This document shows positions 57,514-64,000 of a stretch of 64,000 nucleotides of DNA, piece by piece. The translations under genes and the position numbers were made by a program. This DNA is from Pseudomonas prosekii (GTDB lineage Bacteria > Pseudomonadota > Gammaproteobacteria > Pseudomonadales > Pseudomonadaceae). Where the stretch lies: the NCBI RefSeq assembly GCF_900105155.1, contig NZ_LT629762.1, positions 2,356,001 to 2,420,000 on the forward strand, written 5' to 3'. The notes under the pieces were generated by a model, which saw nothing but the letters and a program-made list of their open reading frames with translations, did no database searches and was not told the DNA's origin. Numbering within the stretch: the stretch's first letter is position 1; each line of letters starts with the position of its first letter.

Positions 57514-59745
57514 ATGAAAGCGTTCGGCAAAATCCTGGGTCTGGTACTTCTCGGGCTGTTGCTGATCATTGTGGCGCTGGGCTTTGCCCTGACCCACCTC
57601 TTCGATCCCAACGACTATAAAGACGAGATTCGCCAGATTGCCCGCGACAAGGCTCACATCGAGCTGACGCTCAATGGCGACATCGGCTGGAGCCTGTTCC
57701 CGTGGCTGGGCCTGGAATTGCACGAAGCCAGTGTCGCGACCCTGGTCAAACCTGCCGAACCGTTTGCCGATTTGCAGATGCTCGGCCTCTCGGTGCGCGT
57801 CCTCCCGCTGCTGCGCCGCGAAGTGCAGATGAGCGATGTGCGCGTCGAAGGCCTGAACCTGCGCCTGAACCGCGACAAGGATGGCCACGGCAACTGGGAA
57901 GACATCGGCAAGGTCCCTACGCCGGCCGACGCTGCCAACCCTGCGCCGACAGTTGCCGCCGGCGAACCTGCGCCGCAGACACCACCCGTGGCGGAAAAAC
58001 CGCCGCAGCCAATCCGCCTCGACATCGACAGCCTGACCGTGAACAACGCGCGGGTTGAATACAACGACGAGAAGACCGGCAAAATCTACAGCGCCGAAAG
58101 CATCCAGATGAGCACCGGCGCGGTCCACGATTCGACCAACATTCCGCTCAAACTCACGGCTTTCCTGTCCTCCAACCAACCGGCGGTGCGTGTACGCACT
58201 GAGCTCAACGGCGAATTGCGGATTGCGCGGGCGCTGCAGCGTTATCAGTTTGAAGACATGAAGCTTTCGGGCGAAGTGACTGGCGATCCGCTGCAAGGCA
58301 AGACCATAACCTTCGCCGCACAAGGTCAGTTGTTGCTGGATAAAGCCGCCAACGTCGCCGAATGGACCGGGATCAAGATCTCCGCCAACCAATTGCGTGC
58401 GTTGGGCGAACTCAAGGTCAACGACCTCGACAAGACCCCGCAAATCAACGGCGGCCTGTCGATCGCCCAGTTCGACCTGGCGAAATTCGTCGACAGCATC
58501 GGCCAGAAACTGCCGGCCATGGCCGAGGGCAGCCTGAGCAAAGTCGAACTGGTCAGCCGCGTCGCGGGCACGCCGAACAGCCTGTCGTTCGACAACATCA
58601 ACCTGAAAGTCGATGACAGCAGCTTCAGCGGCCGCATCGCCATCGAAGATTTCGCCAAGCAATCACTTCGCGCGATCCTCAAGGCTGACACGTTCAACGT
58701 CGACCGTTACCTGCCGCCGAAATCCGCTGAAGCCAACAGCGCCACTCAAGTGCGCCAGGCCGAAGTCGCCAGCACCGAGGCCAGTGCCTTGGCTGGCGCC
58801 GGCTCGACGCCGTTGCCAGATTCACCGACCAAAGGCGCGTGGAGCACCGAACGCCTGCTGCCGGTTGAACGTCTGGCCAAGCTCGACGTTGACGCCGACC
58901 TGACCTTCGGCCAATTGACCCTCGACAAATTGCCGATCCAGAACGCGGCGCTCAAAGCCACCGGCCAGGGCGGCTTGCTGACTCTGGAAAACCTGCGCGG
59001 CGATTTGTACAACGGCAACTTCGAAGCCAAAGGCACGCTGGACGTGCGCCAGCCAGTGCCGGCGCTGAGCCTGCAAACGCGCATCAACAAAGTGCCGGCG
59101 GAAAAGATCCTCGAAAGCCAAGGCAAAAACCCACCGGTCAAAGGTTTGGTGACGCTTGACAGCGCGCTGACCGGCAGCGGCAACAGCCAGCGAGCGCTGA
59201 TCGAAAGCCTCAACGGCAACGCCAGTTTTGTGATCAACAACGGCGTGCTGCTCAACGCCAACCTTGAGCAGCAACTGTGCAAAGGCATCGCCACGCTCAA
59301 TCGCAAGTCGCTGAGCGGCGAACCGCGCGGCAAGGACACGCCGTTCCAGGAACTCAAGGGCAACCTGACATTCCGTAACGGCGTCGCCAGCAACCCGGAC
59401 CTGAAAGTGCGCATCCCCGGCATGACCGTCAACGGTAACGGCGACGTCGATCTGCGCGTGCTCGGCATGGACTATCGCGTCGGCATCGTCGTCGAGGGCG
59501 ACACCAGCGCCATGCCTGACCCGGCCTGCCAGGTCGGCGACAAGTTCGTCGGCATCGAGTGGCCGCTGCGCTGCCGTGGTCCGCTGGAACTCGGCGCCAA
59601 GGCCTGCCGTCTCGACAACGAGCGCATGGGCCAGGTCGCGGCGAAACTGGCGGGCGACAAGCTCGGCGACAAAATTGACGAGAAGCTCGGCGACAAGGTC
59701 AGCCCTGAACTGAAAAACGCATTGAAGGGGCTGTTCAAACGATGA
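57514..59745 (+). CDS. AsmA family protein
   Basis: 743 residues from ATG 57514. One N-terminal transmembrane helix ([20 protein letters not shown]), then an AsmA/TamB-like beta-groove region ([37 protein letters not shown]) and the C-terminal repeated-sheet part ([20 protein letters not shown]). AsmA proteins are anchored in the inner membrane and are linked to lipid transport between membranes. A Pro/Ala-rich stretch (about residues 143-170) and a second Ser/Ala one (about 408-440) break the sheet region. Its stop overlaps mutY by 4 bp. Confidence 0.93.
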   Translation: MKAFGKILGLVLLGLLLIIVALGFALTHLFDPNDYKDEIRQIARDKAHIELTLNGDIGWSLFPWLGLELHEASVATLVKPAEPFADLQMLGLSVRVLPLLRREVQMSDVRVEGLNLRLNRDKDGHGNWEDIGKVPTPADAANPAPTVAAGEPAPQTPPVAEKPPQPIRLDIDSLTVNNARVEYNDEKTGKIYSAESIQMSTGAVHDSTNIPLKLTAFLSSNQPAVRVRTELNGELRIARALQRYQFEDMKLSGEVTGDPLQGKTITFAAQGQLLLDKAANVAEWTGIKISANQLRALGELKVNDLDKTPQINGGLSIAQFDLAKFVDSIGQKLPAMAEGSLSKVELVSRVAGTPNSLSFDNINLKVDDSSFSGRIAIEDFAKQSLRAILKADTFNVDRYLPPKSAEANSATQVRQAEVASTEASALAGAGSTPLPDSPTKGAWSTERLLPVERLAKLDVDADLTFGQLTLDKLPIQNAALKATGQGGLLTLENLRGDLYNGNFEAKGTLDVRQPVPALSLQTRINKVPAEKILESQGKNPPVKGLVTLDSALTGSGNSQRALIESLNGNASFVINNGVLLNANLEQQLCKGIATLNRKSLSGEPRGKDTPFQELKGNLTFRNGVASNPDLKVRIPGMTVNGNGDVDLRVLGMDYRVGIVVEGDTSAMPDPACQVGDKFVGIEWPLRCRGPLELGAKACRLDNERMGQVAAKLAGDKLGDKIDEKLGDKVSPELKNALKGLFKR

Positions 59746-60809
59746 AAGCGGAGCAGTTTTCCTCGGCGGTGCTGGACTGGTACGACCGCCACGGCCGCCA
59801 CGATTTACCTTGGCAACAAGGCATCACGCCGTATCGGGTGTGGGTCTCGGAGATCATGCTGCAGCAAACCCAGGTCAGCACCGTGCTCAATTACTTCGAC
59901 CGTTTCATGGCATCGCTGCCGACGGTCGAAGCGTTGGCCGCTGCGCCGGAAGACGAAGTGCTGCACTTGTGGACGGGCCTGGGCTATTACACCCGTGCGC
60001 GCAATCTGCAGAAAACCGCGAAGATTGTCGTCGCCGAACATGGCGGCGAATTCCCGCGCGATGTGGAAAAACTTGTCGAACTGCCGGGCATCGGCCTGTC
60101 CACCGCCGGCGCCATCGCGAGCCTGAGCATGGGCCTGCGCGCGCCGATCCTCGACGGCAACGTCAAACGCGTGCTGGCGCGCTTTACCGCGCAAGAGGGT
60201 TACCCCGGCGAACCGAAAGTCGCCAAACAGCTGTGGGCCAACGCTGAGCGCTTCACCCCGCATGACCGCGTCAACTCCTACACCCAGGCAATGATGGATC
60301 TCGGCGCCACGCTGTGCACCCGGAGCAAACCGAGCTGCCTGCTGTGTCCGCTGGAAAAGGGCTGCGAAGCGCACATGCTCGGCCTCGAAACTCGCTACCC
60401 GATCCCCAAGCCGCGCAAAGCCGTGCCACAGAAACGCACGCTGATGCCGATGCTGGCCAACGGCGAAGGTGCGATTCTGCTTTACCGCCGCCCGTCTACG
60501 GGCCTGTGGGGAGGTTTGTGGAGTTTGCCGGAGCTCGACGACCTCGACGATCTGCAACATCTCGCCACACAGCATTCGCTGGAGCTGGGCAGCCAACAGG
60601 CACTGCCGAGCCTGGTCCACACGTTCAGCCATTTTCAGTTGTCCATCGAACCCTGGCTGGTTCAGGTTCAGGAGGCTGGCCATCACGTGGCCGAGGCCGA
60701 CTGGCTCTGGTATAACCTCGCCACCCCGCCGCGCCTGGGCCTTGCCGCCCCGGTCAAGACATTGCTGGAGCGCGCGGCAGCCGTATTGAACGCAGGAGAG
60801 TCGTCATGA
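59742..60809 (+). CDS. mutY: Adenine DNA glycosylase MutY
   Basis: 355 residues. It removes adenine opposite 8-oxoguanine. HhH and catalytic region [16 protein letters not shown], catalytic Asp in [12 protein letters not shown], and the [4Fe-4S] ligands C-x6-C-x2-C-x5-C in [17 protein letters not shown]; the C-terminal NUDIX-like domain begins near 235. It is translationally coupled to asmA (4-bp overlap) and to yggX. Confidence 0.97.
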   Translation: MKAEQFSSAVLDWYDRHGRHDLPWQQGITPYRVWVSEIMLQQTQVSTVLNYFDRFMASLPTVEALAAAPEDEVLHLWTGLGYYTRARNLQKTAKIVVAEHGGEFPRDVEKLVELPGIGLSTAGAIASLSMGLRAPILDGNVKRVLARFTAQEGYPGEPKVAKQLWANAERFTPHDRVNSYTQAMMDLGATLCTRSKPSCLLCPLEKGCEAHMLGLETRYPIPKPRKAVPQKRTLMPMLANGEGAILLYRRPSTGLWGGLWSLPELDDLDDLQHLATQHSLELGSQQALPSLVHTFSHFQLSIEPWLVQVQEAGHHVAEADWLWYNLATPPRLGLAAPVKTLLERAAAVLNAGESS

Positions 60810-61078
60810 CCCGCACCATCATGTGCCGCAAGTACAAAGAAGAACTGCCGGGCTTGGAGTTTGCACCGTTCCCCGGCGCAAAAGGCCAGGACATTTTCGA
60901 CCACGTCTCCGCCAAAGCCTGGGCCGACTGGCAGAAACACCAGACCCTGCTGATTAATGAAAAACGCCTGAGCATGATGAATGGCGAAGATCGCAAATAT
61001 CTGCAGGGCGAGATGGACAAGTTCTTTTCCGGCGAGGAATACGCTCAGGCTGAAGGCTACGTTCCGCCAGCTGAATAA
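60806..61078 (+). CDS. yggX: Fe(2+)-trafficking protein YggX
   Basis: 90 residues. [21 protein letters not shown] has the conserved Cys; [18 protein letters not shown] completes the family pattern. It protects Fe-S clusters and is linked to oxidative stress; pairing with mutY, an Fe-S DNA repair enzyme, is conserved. Its start overlaps the mutY stop by 4 bp. Confidence 0.96.
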   Translation: MTRTIMCRKYKEELPGLEFAPFPGAKGQDIFDHVSAKAWADWQKHQTLLINEKRLSMMNGEDRKYLQGEMDKFFSGEEYAQAEGYVPPAE

Positions 61079-61142
61079 TCCCGATTCGACGGGGGTCGGA
61101 TCGTAAGCGACGGTAATAATTAAAATTTTTTTCAAAACTTTC

Positions 61143-61171
61143 TTGACGACCCCCTGAAAAACCAGTTTAAT
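61143..61171 (+). promoter_or_regulatory. Promoter of tRNA-Phe
   Basis: TTGACG (-35) and TTTAAT (-10) are 17 bp apart, followed by a GC-rich discriminator (GCGCCCC). An A/T-rich block before it (61117-61135) could be an UP element. The tRNA begins 10 bp after the -10. Confidence 0.85.
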
Positions 61172-61181
61172 GCGCCCCGTT

Positions 61182-61257
61182 GCCCAGATAGCTCAGTCGG
61201 TAGAGCAGGGGATTGAAAATCCCCGTGTCGGCGGTTCGATTCCGTCTCTGGGCACCA
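61182..61257 (+). tRNA. tRNA-Phe (GAA)
   Basis: 76 nt including an encoded CCA. The acceptor GCCCAGA pairs with TCTGGGC, the D-loop has AGCTCAGTCGGTAGAGC, the anticodon arm GGGGATTGAAAATCCCC gives GAA, and the T-arm has GGTTCGATTCC. A phage-type integrase gene follows 208 bp later, so its 3' end is the probable integration site of the element on the right. Confidence 0.98.
61231..61257. other. Putative attL at the tRNA-Phe 3' end
   Basis: The T-arm and acceptor 3' strand of tRNA-Phe is the usual attB of P4-type integrases. The matching copy would lie beyond the right edge, so the exact core cannot be seen; the range is the likely upper limit. Confidence 0.45.
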
Positions 61258-61303
61258 CCTTTCGTTTTCAGGTGATGCCAAGCACACCTGAAAGCACACA
61301 AGA

Positions 61304-61326
61304 AGCCCGCCTAGTGCGGGCTTTTT
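61304..61326 (+). terminator. Terminator after tRNA-Phe
   Basis: AGCCCGC and GCGGGCT form a 7-bp stem followed by TTTTG. A second hairpin, TTCAGGTG/CACCTGAA (61267-61292), precedes it in the tRNA 3' trailer. Confidence 0.85.
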
Positions 61327-61370
61327 GCTTTCTACGGTTCCCAACCGTTCCCTTGTAAGCCCAAACATAT

Positions 61371-61418
61371 GTGAGTAGATTCGTGAGTAGATCCAGTTCG
61401 GTCTAGAAATCTACTCAC
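61371..61418. promoter_or_regulatory. Direct and inverted GTGAGTAGAT repeats before the integrase
   Basis: GTGAGTAGAT occurs at 61371 and 61383 (12-bp step) and its inverse ATCTACTCAC at 61409. They lie between the tRNA and the integrase, where arm-type integrase, Xis or repressor sites are expected. Identity of the binder is unknown. Confidence 0.55.
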
Positions 61419-61465
61419 ACCATGGCGGCAAGATGCCCGCCTGGTGCGGCCTGCAAGGAGGCTGC

Positions 61466-62668
61466 GTGCCACTCTCTGATACCACCATCCGCACCGCCAA
61501 GCCGAAGGACAAGCTGTACCGGCTGACCGACGCCAATGGCTTATGTCTAGAAGTAACCACGACCGGTTCCAAACTTTGGCGCTATCGATACCGATTCAAC
61601 GGCAGCGCGAAGATGTTGGCGCTCGGCGCATACCCTGCTGTCACCCTTCTGAAAGCCCGCCAGCTTCGCGATGGAGCGCGCCAGCTACTAATTGAGGGTA
61701 CTGACCCAGGCGAGCAGAAGAAAACGGCCAAGCAGGCACAGAAGGTCGAGGGTCTGACTTTCGAGACACTGGCGCGAGAGTGGTTTGCCTACAATGCTCC
61801 CCGCTGGGCGGAAAGCACTACCTACAAGGCCAAGCTGTATCTGGAGAATGATTTGATTCCCGGTATCGGCGCCCGCCCGGTAAAAGCAATCACCCGCCCC
61901 GATCTGGTAGAGCTGGTGCGTAAGGTAGAGGCAAGAGGCACGCTCAATGCCGCTGGCAAGATCCGTCAATGGCTACACCAGATATTTCGGTACGGACTGG
62001 CCAAGGGCGTCGTTGACGCCAACCCAGCTACGGATCTGAGCGTGGTAGCAGCACCACCGAAAGCTGCCCGCCATCATCCGCACGTCACCTTTGTTGAACT
62101 CCCTGAAATGTTGGCCAAGAGCGAAGCCGCGAATATCCATTCGCTTACCCGGCACGCCATCCGCCTGCTGACGCTAACGGCCGTTCGACCGGGCGAGCTT
62201 CGCCAAGCCCCCTGGGCAGAGTTCGACTTGGAGCGCGCAACCTGGACAATTCCAGCCGAACGCATGAAAGCCCGCCGCCCTCACGTTGTCCCCCTGCCCC
62301 GTCAGGCTGTTGCAATCCTGCGCCAGCTTCAAGAGGTCACTGGACGCTATGAGCTAGTTTTTGCAGGCGCCAACCCTCAGCGCCCCATGAGTGAAAACAC
62401 CGTCAACAAAGCGCTTCGCCTCATGGGCTACGAAGGACGTCAGACCGGCCACGGGTTCCGGCACTTGCTCAGTACCGAGCTAAATGGCCGCGGGTACAAC
62501 AAAGATTGGATAGAGCGACAGCTTGCCCATGGCGATACCGACGAAATACGCGGTACCTACAACCACGCAGCCTATGTAGAGCAGCGCCGGGAAATGATGC
62601 AGGCTTGGGCCGACTCAATTGACGCCCAGTGCGCTGGCGCCAATGTGGTGAATATCAAGCGAGCTTGA
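61466..62668 (+). CDS. P4-type tyrosine recombinase (integrase)
   Basis: 400 residues from GTG 61466, which has AAGGAGG five to six bases upstream. N-terminal DUF4102 arm-binding domain (LYRLTDANGLCLEVTTTGSK), a SAM-like core-binding domain, then the catalytic domain with Arg in LTAVRPGELRQAPW (about 240), HxxR in GHGFRHLLSTELN (about 330) and Tyr in the NHAAYVEQRREMMQAWAD end. It should integrate the element into tRNA-Phe. All catalytic residues are present, so it is probably active. Confidence 0.95.
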   Translation: MPLSDTTIRTAKPKDKLYRLTDANGLCLEVTTTGSKLWRYRYRFNGSAKMLALGAYPAVTLLKARQLRDGARQLLIEGTDPGEQKKTAKQAQKVEGLTFETLAREWFAYNAPRWAESTTYKAKLYLENDLIPGIGARPVKAITRPDLVELVRKVEARGTLNAAGKIRQWLHQIFRYGLAKGVVDANPATDLSVVAAPPKAARHHPHVTFVELPEMLAKSEAANIHSLTRHAIRLLTLTAVRPGELRQAPWAEFDLERATWTIPAERMKARRPHVVPLPRQAVAILRQLQEVTGRYELVFAGANPQRPMSENTVNKALRLMGYEGRQTGHGFRHLLSTELNGRGYNKDWIERQLAHGDTDEIRGTYNHAAYVEQRREMMQAWADSIDAQCAGANVVNIKRA

Positions 62669-62775
62669 GACGTTGAATTCTAATTAATCATTCCCAGTGA
62701 GCACCAAGGGCTCCTTTTTCAAGTCTTGGGCGGTTAACATATTGGTCACGGCTGGATATTCATACAGCGGACACT

Positions 62776-63816
62776 ATGCGAGCTAGTCAAATGGCGGGAG
62801 CCGATGGAGATGATCAGATATTACCGTTCGGGCGAATCAAGCTCGACGGGATCTATCCTGGGTGGGTGTCAGGCCATCACCTCAACCCTCGCTTACTTGC
62901 ATCCGAACTCGCCGCTGCTCTCGAAACATTGGCACCATCAAATCAAACGGTTCAGCCCTTGCACGTTAGCGTCTTTACGAAGGGCAGATCCGACAGAGAT
63001 ATCCAAATCACTTACGGCGCTCTGACGGACTATTTTGAAGCCGCTGGCAACGGCAGACCAGCAGCAACTATTTCAACTAGCTCCGGCCAGATACCCGCCA
63101 ATAACATAGTCGTATGGCGTAAATGGGTTGAGAGCCTTGTCGACGAGGTCACAGCCCGAGCGGAGCTAGCTGTTGGTTTCGCCCAGCCTGCAAACGATCA
63201 CGGACGACTCTCCATCGCCTTCGGCGGCTCTGCTGCAGCCAAGCTTGAACCACCAACGCACCTCTCTGGCAGCGCTCCGATCGTTCTGAAAACGCTGCAA
63301 GCCCAATTACGCCGTGAGGGTGAGGAGACTGCTAGCGAAAAACTCGACGAGGCTTTAACTGGCAGGCAGCGTTTAGAGCAGGAGAACGTTGAACTCAAGG
63401 CACAGCTTTCAATCGAGAAAGCACGGTCACAGCAGTTCATGGAAGAGGCTGAAAACTTCCGAAGAGAATCAAGCGATGAACGTCGGACCAGGCTAGAACT
63501 CTCGGAGTCTCTTCTGTCCATGGAGGAGAGGCTAGAGGAAGTGATGGCCCTGGCCGAGATAATGCGTGTCGATAACGAATTCTCCCCACCGGAGTTGCGC
63601 CTCATGGTTCAGTGCTGCCGCGAGCTCAGCAATGATTGCTCCGTTGATGCTGTGGCCGAAAAAGGCATTGGGCTCCGTGAGCAGGTCAAGCGATGGCTGG
63701 AAAAACGAGTGGAGAAGCTGGCAGAAATTCAAATTGATCGGTTTGCCACAGCGCTGACGATCCTTTCACGTAAAAAAGGCGGCGCTCCAAGCCGTAATTC
63801 TCGAAAAAAGGGGTGA
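62776..63816 (+). CDS. Unrecognised coiled-coil protein of the tRNA-Phe element
   Basis: 346 residues. I do not recognise a family. The N-terminal 150 or so residues look globular, with GRIKLDGIYPGWVSGHHLNP, HVSVFTKGRSDRDIQITYGA and VVWRKWVESLVDEVTARAE; a coiled coil follows (about 175-260, rich in Glu/Arg/Leu), and then a helical tail (LREQVKRWLEKRVEKLAEIQ) ending in a basic GGAPSRNSRKKG. No signal peptide or transmembrane helix. Base composition is visibly lower in GC than the chromosomal genes, as expected for acquired DNA. It could be a regulator or defence component; nothing confirms either. ATG 62776 is preceded by a weak GCGGA. Confidence 0.7.
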   Translation: MRASQMAGADGDDQILPFGRIKLDGIYPGWVSGHHLNPRLLASELAAALETLAPSNQTVQPLHVSVFTKGRSDRDIQITYGALTDYFEAAGNGRPAATISTSSGQIPANNIVVWRKWVESLVDEVTARAELAVGFAQPANDHGRLSIAFGGSAAAKLEPPTHLSGSAPIVLKTLQAQLRREGEETASEKLDEALTGRQRLEQENVELKAQLSIEKARSQQFMEEAENFRRESSDERRTRLELSESLLSMEERLEEVMALAEIMRVDNEFSPPELRLMVQCCRELSNDCSVDAVAEKGIGLREQVKRWLEKRVEKLAEIQIDRFATALTILSRKKGGAPSRNSRKKG

Positions 63817-63822
63817 CCCGTT

Positions 63823-63850
63823 GTAAGCCTTCCGATTCAAGGCTTACGTT
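63823..63850 (+). terminator. Terminator-like hairpin
   Basis: GTAAGCCTT and AAGGCTTAC form a perfect 9-bp stem with a 7-base loop, followed by GTTCTTT, 7 bp after the stop of the coiled-coil gene. Confidence 0.7.
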
Positions 63851-63972
63851 CTTTATCCGAACCTAGATGGGGTAACCCCTCACCCCTTGAGTGCAACCCC
63901 TCACCTATTCCCTCCAATATTCGAGAGCCAATCTATGCCCATGTTCTCAACGCCACCCAAGGAGGCGCTAGC

Positions 63973-64000
63973 ATGGCAAACACAACCCACCCAATCCGCA
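63973..64000 (+). CDS. Start of a further gene, truncated by the window
   Basis: Only nine codons are visible (MANTTHPIR). The ATG has a strong AAGGAGG seven bases upstream. An alternative frame from 63935 (MPMFSTPPKEALAWQTQ) is also open to the edge but has only a weak GAGAG site. It is the next gene of the integrated element; product unknown. Confidence 0.55.

Noticed and set aside
63935..64000. Alternative frame MPMFSTPPKEALAWQTQ at the right edge
   Set aside because: Its ribosome site is weak compared with AAGGAGG before 63973; too little sequence remains to decide firmly.

Overview
The window looks like a chromosomal segment of a Pseudomonas of the P. fluorescens group. The evidence is gene content and order (opgGH, a hut cluster with a tandem hutH-like pair, glnA-glnLG followed by an NrsZ-type sRNA and trmL, hisBHAF with a DUF2164 gene inside), high GC, and a dozen intergenic REP doublets of the GAGCGAGCTTGCTCGCGA type. 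These are family and synteny recognitions made by eye; no database search was run.

Layout. 1-3620 (minus): opgH start, opgG, dtd, pip. 3811-19042: histidine utilisation locus. hutG, hutI, hutH, a hutH-like paralogue, hutVWX (ABC uptake), an NCS1 permease, hutU, hutD and hutC all lie on minus; hutF diverges on plus. Histidine enters through HutXWV, is deaminated by HutH, hydrated by HutU and opened by HutI; HutF and HutG convert formiminoglutamate to formylglutamate and then glutamate. A sigma-54 promoter whose start site falls in a TGTA-N2-TACA palindrome lies upstream of hutU, and a second such palindrome lies between hutC and hutF, which fits HutC repression plus enhancer-dependent activation. 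19165-25596: lipocalin, small lipoprotein, chemoreceptor, DUF924, fbp, DUF3999. 25593-36694: giant DUF2339 membrane protein, glgP, YkgJ-like protein, typA, thiI.

37026-44448 is a nitrogen-control block: glnA, two tandem DUF4124 proteins, glnL (ntrB), glnG (ntrC), an sRNA (nrsZ) and trmL. glnA, glnL and nrsZ each have a correctly spaced -24/-12 sigma-54 promoter with an NtrC-like dyad upstream. 44567-51133: secB, grxC, a cysteine-free rhodanese, gpmI, envC, ctpA, a YibQ-type deacetylase. 51277-55159: a periplasmic binding protein and hisF-hisA-DUF2164-hisH-hisB. 55430-61078: an OFA-type MFS transporter, asmA, mutY, yggX. 61182-64000: tRNA-Phe followed by a P4-type integrase, an unrecognised coiled-coil protein and the start of another gene; this is the left edge of an integrated element that continues beyond the window.

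Two repeat populations occupy the intergenic space. Twelve are REP doublets (REPIN-like). Four are loci of one composite repeat of about 112 bp, present as 1, 2, 3 and 4 units inside the same inverted terminal arms.

The least ordinary items are the hutH paralogue that lacks the MIO-forming Ala-Ser-Gly and a catalytic Tyr, the NrsZ-type RNA with three covarying hairpins, the composite repeat family, and the unexplained cargo next to the tRNA-Phe integrase.
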